Notes: generated from the sequence alone by a model not told the origin. Shown: positions 27,181 to 36,341, numbered from the stretch's first letter. The stretch is DNA of 64,000 bases from Pseudodesulfovibrio sp. 5S69 (GCF_037094465.1 NZ_CP146609.1:2599501-2663500); one strand, 5' to 3'. Made by a program: numbers and translations.

Positions 27181-28101
27181 TTAGCCTTCGAAGGCCTTGA
27201 TGAAGTTGGGGGCGACCTGTTTCTTGCGGCTCATCACGCCGTCAAGGTACACGGGCTCGCCTTTGGTGGCGATGCCGAAGGCCTTCTCGACCACGGACGG
27301 ATCGTCGGAGGCGATGAGCATCTCGGAGCCTTCCTTCATGATGTCGGTCAGGAGCAGGAAGACGGAGTGACGGCCATCGGCCTTGACCTTCTCGATCTCG
27401 GCCTGCAGGGCGTCCTTGTGGGCGTCGAGCATGGACAGGTCCACGACTTCCAACTGGCCGATGCCGACCTTGTTGCCGGACATGTCGAAGTCCTTGTAGT
27501 CGCGGAAGACCAGCTCGCTGGCGGAAGCGCCGTCAACGGCGGACTTGACCTTGAACATCTCCATGCCCAGAGCCATGACGTCGTCCACACCGGCGATCTT
27601 GGCCAGGGCTTCGACGGCGGCCTTGTCGGCGTCGGTGCAGGTGACGGACTTGAACATGACGGTGTCGCTCAGGATGGCGCACAGCATGATGCCGGCGATG
27701 TTGGCCGGGATCTCGACGTTGTAGAAGTCGTACATGGACTTCAGCACGGTGGCGGAACAGCCCACGGGCCAGACCCACATTTCCAGCGGGCCGGAGGTGG
27801 TGATGTCACCCAGCTTGTGGTGGTCGACGACGGCAAGGAGCTCGCCCTTGTCCAGGTTGTCGATGGTCTGGGAAATGTCGGTGTGGTCGACCAGGATGAT
27901 CTGCTTGTCGGTGGCGTCGGTGACGATCTCGGGAACGGCAACGCCGAACTTCTCGAGCACGAAGGCGCTCTCCGGAGCGATCTCGCCCTGGGTCACGGCC
28001 TTGGCCTCCATACCACGTTTGCTGTACAGGTCGGCGGCACCGATCGCGGAAGCGACGGTGTCGGTATCGGGATTCTTGTGTCCAACAACCAAAATAGCCA
28101 T
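27181..28101 (-). CDS. ppaC: Manganese-dependent inorganic pyrophosphatase (family II)
   Basis: This 306-residue DHH-superfamily enzyme hydrolyses pyrophosphate. It starts MAILVVGHKNPDTDTVASAIG with metal ligands His8, Asp12 and Asp14, then has LVDHTDISQ and the DHH motif VVDHHKLGDI, and ends with the substrate-binding SRKKQVAP. AGGAGG lies 8 bases before the ATG at 28101; the frame is open further upstream without homology. Cells reducing sulfate need pyrophosphate removal after ATP sulfurylase. A perfect CRP/FNR-type palindrome precedes the gene. Confidence 0.95.
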   Translation of the reverse strand: MAILVVGHKNPDTDTVASAIGAADLYSKRGMEAKAVTQGEIAPESAFVLEKFGVAVPEIVTDATDKQIILVDHTDISQTIDNLDKGELLAVVDHHKLGDITTSGPLEMWVWPVGCSATVLKSMYDFYNVEIPANIAGIMLCAILSDTVMFKSVTCTDADKAAVEALAKIAGVDDVMALGMEMFKVKSAVDGASASELVFRDYKDFDMSGNKVGIGQLEVVDLSMLDAHKDALQAEIEKVKADGRHSVFLLLTDIMKEGSEMLIASDDPSVVEKAFGIATKGEPVYLDGVMSRKKQVAPNFIKAFEG

Positions 28102-28158
28102 ATCAAGTCCTCCTAATTGAATTATCCTGTATAAGGAAATTGAGCATCGAAAACAGAA

Positions 28159-28174
28159 TGTGACAGATATCACA
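28159..28174. promoter_or_regulatory. CRP/FNR-family palindrome upstream of ppaC
   Basis: TGTGA-N6-TCACA is present without mismatch, extended to ATGTGA...TCACAA, 58-73 bases before the ppaC start. In Desulfovibrio the same half-sites are the known signature of HcpR, a CRP/FNR regulator of nitrosative-stress and energy genes. The distance suits an upstream activator. Which family member binds is not known. Confidence 0.6.
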
Positions 28175-28435
28175 AAGCATACCGGCTGCCAAGCTAAAAG
28201 CGCAGGCCAAGCGAGAAAAGCGTGAAAAGAATATTGCCTGTCGCCGGAATGCCACTATTTCGCTACAAGCCAGGGACCGCAAGGCTTCCGGCGGTGCCGG
28301 CGGAAGGAGTATGCCCCCGTTATAGGCCATCCGGCCGCTAGCCGATCCGCGTTCACCATGTGAAGATGATCGCAAGGCCCGGCCCAGGCAAAACTATCGG
28401 ACCGGATGCCCGGCCCTGAGGCGGCATGGAGGTGA
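28175..28435. other. Non-coding gap between PTS IIC end and ppaC control region
   Basis: No frame with coding character is seen on either strand. Short GC inverted repeats (for example around 28275-28310, CCGGCGGTGCCGGCGG) could stop transcription from the PTS operon, but none has a T-run. Confidence 0.5.
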
Positions 28436-29133
28436 CTACAAGGTCGGCAGGAAACGATACAGGGCGAAGAGGATGACGCCCGTCGCCAGAATGACATAGG
28501 CCCGTTTCAGGCGAAGGGCCATGAGGCCGCCCAGGGAGGCGGCCACCCAGAGGTGGGCCCAGGTGACGCCCAGGTGCGAGAAGATGGTCGGATACGCGGA
28601 AAAGACGAGCTCGAATCCCTGCTTGAGGATAAGGATGGCCACTAGAAAGGATGCCCAGCTCATGAACAGCCCCTTGACCATGGACTGGAGGATGAGCGCG
28701 CCGGGCAGGTGCTTGGAGCCCGGATTGCGTGCCCAGTTGAGAAGCGCGTTGTAACTCCCCTGTTCCCGTTCGCGCAACCACCCTTCCACCTTGGTGCCGA
28801 TCCAGGCCAGCGGCATGCTGGCAAAGAGCACGAACATGATCCGGGACGGCTGATTCAGGCCGAACCACGTGGTCAGTGTCAAGGCCGCGAAGGTCGCTGC
28901 CGTAAGCTGAGGCGGGATGTACGTTCCCGCCGGGATGAGGTCGAGCCAGAAGAGTTCGAAGAAGATGGCGATGTACAGGCTGGTGGTGTACTCGCCCGTG
29001 GCCGCGCCCCAGAAGAAGCCGACAACCAGCGGACGCTCAAGCAGGCCGATGCTCAGGGTCGAGCGGAACTGGGAAAAGAGGGCAAAAAAAAAGCGACCAT
29101 GGCAAACCAGGCGAAGGTGTGCTGAATGACCAT
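28436..29133 (-). CDS. PTS mannose-family IIC permease, frameshifted in a nine-T run
   Basis: The main frame encodes a membrane protein from SQFRSTLSIGLLERPLVVG through FWGAATGEYTTSLYIAIFFELFWLD, typical of EII-Sor/Man IIC channels. It has no sensible start in its own frame. In the neighbouring frame an ATG at 29133, 3 bases after the IIB stop, gives MVIQHTFAWFAMVA, which joins the main frame if the nine-base run at 29083-29091 had ten bases (FFFALFSQ). So the gene is one base short, by mutation or assembly error; corrected length 232 aa. No IID gene is present, which is odd for this family. Confidence 0.8.
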
Positions 29134-29136
29134 GTC

Positions 29137-29601
29137 CTAGAACCTCACCTGCACGGGGTCGTTGGGGACACACCGGAAGTCCAGCTCCACGCCCTTGCGG
29201 TTCAGGTGGCGCAGACAGGTCTCATCCTCGTCCGACAGGGCGACGCTCGGGGATATCTGGCGCTTGCCCGGACTGTAGTGGACGTTGCCTATGTTCAGTA
29301 CGTGGAAGTCGAGCCCGGAGTCAAAGGCGCGGCGGGCGTCGGCACAGTTGGAAAAGAGGATGATGGCGTCGTGGTCGCCGGGCGCGGAGAAGAGCCTAGA
29401 CATGGTCGCAGGCACCTCGTCCACGGTGACAAAGGAACTCTTCACCGCCTGGGGGATGGCCAGGGACATGATCTCCTGCTGAAGGATGTCGTGGGCCAGT
29501 TCGTCGTTGGCCACAACAACGTTTTTGGCGCCGGTGTACGGCAGCCACGTCTCGATGATCTGGCCGTGAATCAAGCGGTTGTCGATACGAACGAGAGTCA
29601 C
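29137..29601 (-). CDS. PTS mannose-family IIB component
   Basis: This 154-residue cytoplasmic phosphocarrier starts MTLVRIDNRLIHGQIIETWLP. His12 in RLIHGQ is the phosphorylation site that receives phosphate from IIA and passes it to the sugar. VVANDELAHDILQQEIMSLAIP is typical of the EIIB-Sor family. It lies between IIA and IIC. With no complete sugar operon nearby, this PTS could be regulatory as much as transporting. Confidence 0.92.
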   Translation of the reverse strand: MTLVRIDNRLIHGQIIETWLPYTGAKNVVVANDELAHDILQQEIMSLAIPQAVKSSFVTVDEVPATMSRLFSAPGDHDAIILFSNCADARRAFDSGLDFHVLNIGNVHYSPGKRQISPSVALSDEDETCLRHLNRKGVELDFRCVPNDPVQVRF

Positions 29602-29611
29602 GGCATCATAC

Positions 29612-30049
29612 CTATTTTTTCGCTTTTTTACGCAGCATCGCTCCGGCGACCTTGATCCCCTGCTGCCCCGCTTCCATGACCTTTTCGGCCAGTTCGGGCA
29701 ACTTCATGGACCGGGCCTGGAGCGCCGCTACTACCATGGGGAGATTGACGCCGGTAATGACTTCGAGATTTTCCGACTTCATGAGGGAGAGGGACATGGT
29801 CGTGGGGGAACCGCCGAACAGGTCGGTCAGAGCCAGGACGCCCTTGCCCTGCTCAAGGGACTGGATCGCCTTGCGCACGCCTTCCAGGGCCTCGTCCACG
29901 CCCTTTTGCACGTCAATACCCACGGCCAGGCAGTTTTCCTGCGGTCCCATGACCATTTCCGCGGCCTGGAGCAGGCTCTCGCCGAAGGTTCCGTGGGTGA
30001 CCAGCACCACGCCGATCACAACGTCTTTTTTGTCAGTCTTTGCAGCCAT
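29612..30049 (-). CDS. PTS mannose-family IIA component
   Basis: This 145-residue EIIA-Man domain has the phospho-histidine His19 in VVLVTHGTFGESLLQAAEMVMG and ALTDLFGGSPTTMSLSLM. It receives phosphate from HPr. Two bases separate it from rapZ upstream, and IIB follows after 10 bases, so it belongs to the rpoN-rapZ transcript. Confidence 0.93.
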   Translation of the reverse strand: MAAKTDKKDVVIGVVLVTHGTFGESLLQAAEMVMGPQENCLAVGIDVQKGVDEALEGVRKAIQSLEQGKGVLALTDLFGGSPTTMSLSLMKSENLEVITGVNLPMVVAALQARSMKLPELAEKVMEAGQQGIKVAGAMLRKKAKK

Positions 30050-30051
30050 GT

Positions 30052-30933
30052 CTAACCGAGTTCCATGTGTCGATGTTCGATCGATACCGTATACCCTTTT
30101 TCCTTGAGGGTTGCCAGCACCGACTCGGCCACGGAAACCGACCGGTGTCGTCCGCCGGTACAGCCCAGAGCCAGGGTGATACGGTAGCGCCCTTCTTCGG
30201 CGTAAAGCGGCAGGAGATAGAGCAGAAATTCATGGAAACGCTTGATGAACCCGGTGCCCGTCGGGTTGCCCAGGACATAGTCGGAGACCTCCTTGTCCAG
30301 GCCGGACATGGGGCGCAGGGACTTGTCGAAATAGGGATTGGGCAGGAAACGGAGGTCGAAGACCAGATCGGCCTCGGACGGGACGCCGTACTTGAAGCCG
30401 AAGGTGATGATGTGCACCCGCATGCCCATGCCCACTTCCTCGAGGGACGACCATTTGGTCTGGATGACCCGGCGCAGATCGTGGATGGAATAGTCCGTGG
30501 TGTCCAGGACCAGGACCGCCTCTTGCCGCACCGGTTCCAGGAGTTTCTTTTCCATCTCCAGGGCCTGTTCGAGGCCGAGGTTGCGGGATTCCAGCGGATG
30601 TGGCCTGCGCGTGGTGGCGTAGCGGCGGACCAACTCGGCCATCTTGGCTTCGAGAAACAGGACCTGCGGGGTGATGCCGAGTTCGGCGAACCCTTCCAAG
30701 GCCTTGCCCCAGCCGTCCACGAACTCGAACTGACGCAGGTCCATGCCGAGCGCCAGGCCGCGATACTTGGTGTCGAAGGAGAGGATGAGGTCGGCCAGCT
30801 TGGGCGACATCTCGGAGGGCAGCCCGTCGATGCAGAAGAACCCCAGGTCTTCGAAGACCCGGATGGCGGTGCTCTTGCCGGATCCGGAGAGCCCGGTGAC
30901 GATCACTACGGGGAAGGGGTTGGTCGAGGTCAA
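30052..30933 (-). CDS. rapZ: RNase adapter / nucleotide-binding protein RapZ
   Basis: This 293-residue protein starts with P-loop [30 protein letters not shown] and ends with a ligand-sensing domain bearing [16 protein letters not shown]. In E. coli RapZ senses glucosamine-6-phosphate and guides RNase E to the sRNA GlmZ; outside enterobacteria the target is unclear. It sits between ptsN and the IIA gene as part of the well-known rpoN cluster. Confidence 0.95.
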   Translation of the reverse strand: MTSTNPFPVVIVTGLSGSGKSTAIRVFEDLGFFCIDGLPSEMSPKLADLILSFDTKYRGLALGMDLRQFEFVDGWGKALEGFAELGITPQVLFLEAKMAELVRRYATTRRPHPLESRNLGLEQALEMEKKLLEPVRQEAVLVLDTTDYSIHDLRRVIQTKWSSLEEVGMGMRVHIITFGFKYGVPSEADLVFDLRFLPNPYFDKSLRPMSGLDKEVSDYVLGNPTGTGFIKRFHEFLLYLLPLYAEEGRYRITLALGCTGGRHRSVSVAESVLATLKEKGYTVSIEHRHMELG

Positions 30934-30951
30934 CGGAGTCCGCCCATGAGG

Positions 30952-31401
30952 TTATACGACCTTGAGAAGGGCCCAAAGGGCTTCGAGATCATCGGCCGAC
31001 AGGAACGCCTTGCGGAATTCCTCGTCCTTGAGAAGACGGGAGATCTGGGCCAGGACGCGCAGGTGCATACCCGCCACCTGTTCCGGGGCGAGTACCAGGA
31101 AAAATATGGTGCACGGGCTGTGGTCGAGCGCCTCGAACTCCACGCCCTTGCGGCTGCGGCCCACGACCACGATGACCTTTTCCAGGTCTTCGAGCTTGCC
31201 GTGGGGGATGGCGATGCCGTCCCCTATGCCGGTGGAGCCGAGTCCTTCACGATCGAGAAGGACTCGGACCGCGCGGTCCGTGTCCATCTCTGGATATTGC
31301 TCGCCCAAGGGGGCGACGAGTTCCTTCAGTACGTCCGACTTCGTCTCGGACTCGAGTTCGGGAAGGATCAGTTCCTTCGCCAGATAATCACTGAGTTTCA
31401 T
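30952..31401 (-). CDS. ptsN: PTS IIA component of the nitrogen/fructose type (PtsN-like)
   Basis: This 149-residue EIIA domain has the phosphorylatable His in GDGIAIPHGKLEDLEKV and the flanking VEFEALDHSPCTIFFLVLAPE. It starts MKLSDYLAKELILPELES. PtsN is regulatory, linked to nitrogen, potassium and sigma-54 control. Two bases separate it from hpf. Together with the man-type IIA/IIB/IIC it gives two different IIA proteins on one transcript. Confidence 0.93.
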   Translation of the reverse strand: MKLSDYLAKELILPELESETKSDVLKELVAPLGEQYPEMDTDRAVRVLLDREGLGSTGIGDGIAIPHGKLEDLEKVIVVVGRSRKGVEFEALDHSPCTIFFLVLAPEQVAGMHLRVLAQISRLLKDEEFRKAFLSADDLEALWALLKVV

Positions 31402-31403
31402 GC

Positions 31404-31946
31404 TTAGTTTCCGGGGTCGATAAGGCCGTAATCGCCGTTCTTTCTCTTGTATATCACGTTGACGCCGTCGGTCTCCGCGTTGAGGAAGACCAGGAATTCA
31501 TTGTCACGGGCATCGAGCTGCATGGCGGCCTCGTCCACGGACATGGGCTTGGGCTCGTATGCATCGGTGCCGACGATGGTGGGAGACGAACCGGGGGCGA
31601 TGTCCTCGTAGGACAGGTAGTTCATCTGGACCATTTTATTGGGACGCGCCTGTCTGGGGCGGTTCTTCATCTTTTCACGCATCTTGCGAAGCTGGGCTTC
31701 CAGCTTGTCCAGGACCATGTCGATGGTGGAGTACATGTCTTCCGAGTCTTCATAGGCCGAGATATGGATGCGATCCGAATTCAGGATCACGTCCGCCTTG
31801 TGGCGGAACTTGTCGACCAGCAGGTTGACCTGGAGATCGGCCTCCGCGTCGGGAACGTATTTCGCTACCTTTTCAAAACGCTTTTCCGCGTACCCCTTGA
31901 GGTGATCGGAAGGATCGAAGTTCTTGAAAGTGAAGCTGATGTTCAT
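31404..31946 (-). CDS. hpf: Ribosome hibernation promoting factor, long form
   Basis: This 180-residue protein has the N-terminal HPF/YfiA RNA-binding domain (MNISFTFKNFDPSDHLKGYAEKRF) and the C-terminal dimerisation tail (KPMSVDEAAMQLDARDNEFLVFLNAETDGVNVIYKRKNGDYGLIDPG), so it is the long form able to pair 70S ribosomes into 100S. It follows rpoN, as in many proteobacteria. GGAGGCAG is close upstream of the ATG. Confidence 0.95.
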   Translation of the reverse strand: MNISFTFKNFDPSDHLKGYAEKRFEKVAKYVPDAEADLQVNLLVDKFRHKADVILNSDRIHISAYEDSEDMYSTIDMVLDKLEAQLRKMREKMKNRPRQARPNKMVQMNYLSYEDIAPGSSPTIVGTDAYEPKPMSVDEAAMQLDARDNEFLVFLNAETDGVNVIYKRKNGDYGLIDPGN

Positions 31947-31982
31947 ACGCTGCCTCCTGGTTGAGAGTGCTTCAAGCAGAAT

Positions 31983-33392
31983 CTAGAAGTACTGCTTACG
32001 TTTTGAAGACGAAGGAATGCCCATGGCCGAGCGGTATTTGGCGACCGTACGCCGGGCGATGTTCACTTCCAGCTTTTCCTGGAGGATTTCGCCGATTCGC
32101 TCGTCGCTGAGCGGTTTCTTCGTGTCTTCGTCTGCGATCATTTGCTTGATGAGCGCCTTGACGCTCTCCGAGCCCACCTGGGAACCGTCGTTCAGGTCCA
32201 GGGCCGAGTTGAAGAAGAACTTCAACTCGAAAATGCCGTGCGGCGTTGAAACGTACTTATTGGTCGTAATCCGGCTCACGGTGGATTCGTGCATTTCGAT
32301 GTCCTCCGCCACCTCCTTGAGGATCAGGGGTTTGAGCTTTGTCACGCCCTCCTCGAAGAATGCCCGTTGGAAGCCGACAATGCTCTCAACTACTTTATAC
32401 AGGGTTCGCTGCCGCTGGTACAGACTTTTCATCAACCATGCGGCGGAACGCATCTTTTCCTGAAAATACTCCTTCTCCTTGTCGGCCGCCCCCTTCATGG
32501 AATCCATGTAGAAGGTGTTCATCTGCAACCTCGGCATGCCGTCCTCGTTGAGGATGATGACGAAGTCGTCGCCGTACTTGTAGACGAACACGTCCGGACT
32601 GACGTAATGCGGCTCGGTGCTGGAAAAATTGGCACCCGGCATGGGATCGAGCGTCTGCATCAGATCCAGGTACGCCTTGAGATCGTCCATGGATATCTTG
32701 AATTTGCGCGCCAGAGGCTTGTAGCGGTTCTTTTCCAGATCCTCCAGGTGATCGCTCACCAGGGAGACCAGGATCGGATCGTCGTATCCGAGGACTTCCA
32801 TCTGGACCAACAGGCACTCCTGCGGGGTGCGGGCCCCCACGCCGACCGGGTCCAGATGCCGGATACGGTTCAGGACGGACTCGACCTCTTCATCGGAGGC
32901 CTGGACCATAGCGGTCAGTTCCTCCATGGAGGCCTGAAGATAGCCGTTGGAATCGAGGTTGCCGAGGATGACATCGCCGATGGCCAGTTCGTGCTCGGTG
33001 AAATTGGACAAACGCATCTGCCAGTTCAGATGTCCCTCCAACGAGGGCTTGGAGGCCAGGCGGGCTTCCAAGGACATGCCCTCCTCGGGCATCTCCATGT
33101 CGCGGGACAGGGCTTGCTTGGAGGTGGAGGAAAATTCGCCGAGGTAGTTCTCCCAGTCCGCGTTGCGGACCAGTTCCTCTTCGGCCTGGGATTCGGTCAG
33201 CACTTCCGGCTTGTCGGGGACCTCGGTGTCGGTCTCGGTTTCGTCAAGGAAAGGATTCTCCAACAATTCCTGCTGCACCGTCTCCAGCAGTTCAAGCCGC
33301 GACAATTGCAGCAGCTTGATGGCCTGCTGCAACTGGGGCGTCATGACCAGTTGCTGTGAGAGCTTGAGCTGTTGCCGAAGTTCCAATCCCAT
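31983..33392 (-). CDS. rpoN: RNA polymerase sigma-54 factor
   Basis: This 469-residue sigma factor has the glutamine-rich activator-binding region I (MGLELRQQLKLSQQLVMTPQLQQAIKLLQ), an acidic region II, the core-binding domain, and at the end the HTH (HESTVSRITTNKYVSTPHGIFELKFFF) and RpoN box ARRTVAKYR. It recognises -24/-12 promoters and needs an ATPase activator. A 239-base gap with AT-rich sequence separates it from lptB, so it may have its own promoter. Confidence 0.97.
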   Translation of the reverse strand: MGLELRQQLKLSQQLVMTPQLQQAIKLLQLSRLELLETVQQELLENPFLDETETDTEVPDKPEVLTESQAEEELVRNADWENYLGEFSSTSKQALSRDMEMPEEGMSLEARLASKPSLEGHLNWQMRLSNFTEHELAIGDVILGNLDSNGYLQASMEELTAMVQASDEEVESVLNRIRHLDPVGVGARTPQECLLVQMEVLGYDDPILVSLVSDHLEDLEKNRYKPLARKFKISMDDLKAYLDLMQTLDPMPGANFSSTEPHYVSPDVFVYKYGDDFVIILNEDGMPRLQMNTFYMDSMKGAADKEKEYFQEKMRSAAWLMKSLYQRQRTLYKVVESIVGFQRAFFEEGVTKLKPLILKEVAEDIEMHESTVSRITTNKYVSTPHGIFELKFFFNSALDLNDGSQVGSESVKALIKQMIADEDTKKPLSDERIGEILQEKLEVNIARRTVAKYRSAMGIPSSSKRKQYF

Positions 33393-33631
33393 GATTCGTT
33401 ACTCGCTTGAGGTTGTGCTTATCGGTTGCCGGATAAAGAAACTTTTTTTCGACCGCCAGATATTTTTTCCGGTTCAACTATGTCATAGCGGATTAAAGGA
33501 TGCAACACAATTGTGCTAACATCCTGTTTCTATTAATAATTAATCAAATATGTTCTGGTATGAAAAAAGTGTACCAACCTTTGGGGACGGTGTAAATCGG
33601 GAAAGCGGAAAAAAAGACGGGAGGGGGCGGC

Positions 33632-34357
33632 TTACAACCGAAAATCCTCGCCCAGGTATATCTGCCGGGCGCGGCTGGACTTGACGATCTCGGAAGGAGC
33701 CCCTTCCAGGATGATCGTGCCTTCGTATACCAGATAGGCTCGGTCGCAGATATTCAGGGTTTCCCTGACGTTGTGGTCGGAGATGAGGATGCCGATTTCC
33801 ATGGACTTGAGCACGGAGATGATCTCCTGGATGTCGATGACCGCGATGGGATCAATGCCCGCGAAGGGCTCGTCCAGCAGAATGAATTGGGGATCGAGGA
33901 TGAGCGCCCGGGCGATCTCCAGCCTGCGCCGCTCGCCGCCGGACAGGAACATGGCCGCCTGATCCGCCAGCTTGGTGATGGTGAACATCTCCAGGAGTTC
34001 ATCGGCCCTGGCCCGTTGTTGCCGCGAGGTCAGGGAGGTCTGTTCGAGGATGATCTCCAGGTTCTGGCGCACGGTCAACTTCTTGAAGATGGAGCTCTCC
34101 TGGGGCAGATAACTCACCCCCATGCGGGCTCGCTCATGCAGGGGTTTGCCCGTGAGCACGCGACCGCCCAGGGAAACCTCCCCGGTGTTGGGCTGGACGA
34201 TGCCCACAAGCATGTAGAACGTGGTCGTCTTGCCCGCGCCGTTGGGGCCGAGCAGGCCGACCACCTCGCGGGCGTCGAGTTTGATGTTGATACCGTGCAC
34301 GACCTCTTTCTGGCCGTACCGCTTGGACAGGTTCGTTGCGCGCAGACCCTCGGCCAT
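33632..34357 (-). CDS. lptB: Lipopolysaccharide export ATPase LptB
   Basis: This 241-residue ABC ATPase has Walker A GPNGAGKTT (about residues 38-46), signature FLSGGERRRLEIARAL, Walker B FILLDEPFAGIDP and switch His in ISDHNVRETL. YLPQESSIFKKLTVRQNLE is typical of LptB. It powers extraction of LPS from the inner membrane with LptFG, which are not in this window. It starts at the base next to the lptA stop codon. Confidence 0.95.
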   Translation of the reverse strand: MAEGLRATNLSKRYGQKEVVHGINIKLDAREVVGLLGPNGAGKTTTFYMLVGIVQPNTGEVSLGGRVLTGKPLHERARMGVSYLPQESSIFKKLTVRQNLEIILEQTSLTSRQQRARADELLEMFTITKLADQAAMFLSGGERRRLEIARALILDPQFILLDEPFAGIDPIAVIDIQEIISVLKSMEIGILISDHNVRETLNICDRAYLVYEGTIILEGAPSEIVKSSRARQIYLGEDFRL

Positions 34358-35194
34358 CTACTGCACCTTCAGGTTGCCGGGGGTCATGAACACGGCCTTG
34401 ACGCGTTGCTTGCCGCCGATGACCTCGGACCGGTCATCCTTGATGTGGAAGTTGATGACTTCGCCGGTCAGAGAGTTGGGGCCGTCCTGGAGCTTGGGAT
34501 TCTGTTCCATCTTGAGAAGCTGCGGGCCCACCAGGTAGGTCAGCATGCCGCAGGTTCCCTCTGTGGTCCCCTTCTTGGCCCGCACGTTGCCTTCGGCCAC
34601 GATGCGGTCCACACTGTCGGCGGAGAATTTCTTGTCGGTACTGGACGCGAGATAGGCCGAGAGCTTGTCGGCCCACAGAGTCAGCTCGCCGTGGGTGGCG
34701 ATCACGTGGCCCACGAAGGAAATGACCTTGCCGGTCTCGTCGTAGGTCATGCGGTCGGAGGTGATCTTCACCGGCATGCGGCTCGGGTCCACGCCCACCG
34801 GGATGGGCGCGGGCGGCGTTTCGGCCACCTGGGCCTTGACCTCGCCCTCACCGGAATCCTTCCGGGGCGCGGCGACGGGTTTCGCCTCGGCCTTCCCGGC
34901 TTTAACCACCTTGAGATACTTGGCGTTGGCGTAGCCGACGGCCTTGGCCGGGTCGCGGTCCTTCTCACCCAGTTCGAACACGGCCAGCCAGCCGTTCTTG
35001 GGGAAGTCGGTCCGGACCCGCTGCCCCTTGGCCAGGGTGACCACGTGCTCGGCGCCGGGTTCGGGAGCCTTGCGGACATTGAGGTTGACCGTGGCCTCGC
35101 GCACCTCGCCCCAATCCTGGGCCAAGGCCCGGACCGGAACCAGCAGCAGGGCCAGCACCAGCAGTATTCCCGTATGGCGAACCGTTTTCAGCAA
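34358..35194 (-). CDS. lptA: LPS transport periplasmic protein LptA with an extra SH3-like domain
   Basis: This 278-residue exported protein has a signal peptide (MLKTVRHTGILLVLALLLVPVRALA). An SH3-like domain follows (EATVNLNVRKAPEPGAEHVVTLAKGQRV, about residues 30-95), then a linker and an OstA/LptA beta-jellyroll starting PVKITSDRMTYDETGKVISFVGHV. The jellyroll bridges the periplasm for LPS. The N-terminal SH3 domain is not part of E. coli LptA and may tie the bridge to the cell wall (inference). It lies between lptC and lptB. Confidence 0.9.
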   Translation of the reverse strand: MLKTVRHTGILLVLALLLVPVRALAQDWGEVREATVNLNVRKAPEPGAEHVVTLAKGQRVRTDFPKNGWLAVFELGEKDRDPAKAVGYANAKYLKVVKAGKAEAKPVAAPRKDSGEGEVKAQVAETPPAPIPVGVDPSRMPVKITSDRMTYDETGKVISFVGHVIATHGELTLWADKLSAYLASSTDKKFSADSVDRIVAEGNVRAKKGTTEGTCGMLTYLVGPQLLKMEQNPKLQDGPNSLTGEVINFHIKDDRSEVIGGKQRVKAVFMTPGNLKVQ

Positions 35195-35198
35195 CGTA

Positions 35199-35816
35199 TC
35201 ATTCCTTGTTATCTTGCAAAGGACTCCTTCCCAGTCCTTTGGGGGCCAGCAGCGCTTCCACGCCGCCTGCGGCCACCAGTTGTCGCGAGACCAGATCGAT
35301 TTCCAGGGCCTTGGCCTGGACGGTCATGTCCGGTCGGCGCACCGTGACGCCGCCCTTGAGATACACTTTACCTATTGCGCCCACATAATCAAGATGCTGG
35401 GCGTCCAGGGCCATGTTGCCGAACCGGCCGCTGACCCCGTCGTACAACGTCAGGTTGTCGTTTTTCTGATCCACCTCGCCCCGGTCCGCCTGAACATAGA
35501 CCTCCCGGCGGTCCTCGCCGAAATAGGCGGTCAGCTGGGGGAAATCCACGGCGATCATGCCAAGCTCCTGGTTGTATTTGGCGCTCTTGGCCAACAGCTT
35601 CCAGGTCATGCTGCCTTCCTTGCCCTGGACCAGTTCGATGTCCTCGGCCGAGACGTCGGCGTCGGCGAACACATCCTCGCGGGACACGGGTGCCTGCGCG
35701 GCGGTATCCTGGTTTTCCAGGATGGGTTCGGAGAAAAAGAGCGCGTTGGCGCCCAGGCCGAGGAGCAACCCCAGGGCGAAGATGATGAGAAGGACCAGAG
35801 CAGGACGCCCTTTCAT
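35199..35816 (-). CDS. lptC: LPS export system protein LptC
   Basis: This 205-residue protein has one N-terminal membrane anchor (ALVLLIIFALGLLLGLGANALFF) and a periplasmic beta-jellyroll of the LptC family (SMTWKLLAKSAKYNQELGMIAVDFPQLTAYF, GKVYLKGGVTVRRPDMTVQAKALEIDL). It receives LPS from LptBFG and passes it to LptA. It follows kdsC with no gap and precedes lptA by 4 bases. Confidence 0.9.
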   Translation of the reverse strand: MKGRPALVLLIIFALGLLLGLGANALFFSEPILENQDTAAQAPVSREDVFADADVSAEDIELVQGKEGSMTWKLLAKSAKYNQELGMIAVDFPQLTAYFGEDRREVYVQADRGEVDQKNDNLTLYDGVSGRFGNMALDAQHLDYVGAIGKVYLKGGVTVRRPDMTVQAKALEIDLVSRQLVAAGGVEALLAPKGLGRSPLQDNKE

Positions 35817-36341
35817 CTAATCCACCCAGCGCCGCAGGGCCTGATCCTTGAGCCCCCGTGCTTCGAGAATGAATGCGATGGCCTCGCGGACGGCGCCCTG
35901 CCCGCCCTTGCGGGTGGACACCCAGTCCGCGGCCTCGATCGCCTCGGGCACCGCGTTGGGCACGCTCAGGGCCAGCCCCGCGCGGCGCATCACGGCCAGA
36001 TCGATCCAGTCGTCGCCCATGTAGGCGGCTTCTTCCGGAGCGACCCCGACATCTTCGCACATCTTCTCGAAGAGGGGCAGCTTGCGGTGGCGGCCCGCGT
36101 AATAATGTTCGATCCCGAGTTCATTGACGCGCTTCTCCACCGGCTTCTGGTCCAGCCCGGTAATGACCCCGATCTCAAGGCCCACAGTCTGGGCCACCTT
36201 GATGCCGAGGCCGTCCTGCACGCTGAACCGCTTCATGAGGATGCCCTCGTCGCCGTAGTACAGACCGCCGTCGGTCAGCACGCCGTCCACGTCGAGCACC
36301 AGCAGCCTGATTTTTTTCGCCAGTGCGGTTGCTTCAGCCAC
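35817..36341 (-). CDS. kdsC: 3-deoxy-D-manno-octulosonate 8-phosphate phosphatase
   Basis: This 174-residue HAD-superfamily phosphatase shows the nucleophile motif [21 protein letters not shown], and later [22 protein letters not shown], as in KdsC, a tetramer without a cap domain. It makes free Kdo after KdsA. Its start overlaps the end of kdsA by 8 bases. Confidence 0.94.
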   Translation of the reverse strand: MAEATALAKKIRLLVLDVDGVLTDGGLYYGDEGILMKRFSVQDGLGIKVAQTVGLEIGVITGLDQKPVEKRVNELGIEHYYAGRHRKLPLFEKMCEDVGVAPEEAAYMGDDWIDLAVMRRAGLALSVPNAVPEAIEAADWVSTRKGGQGAVREAIAFILEARGLKDQALRRWVD

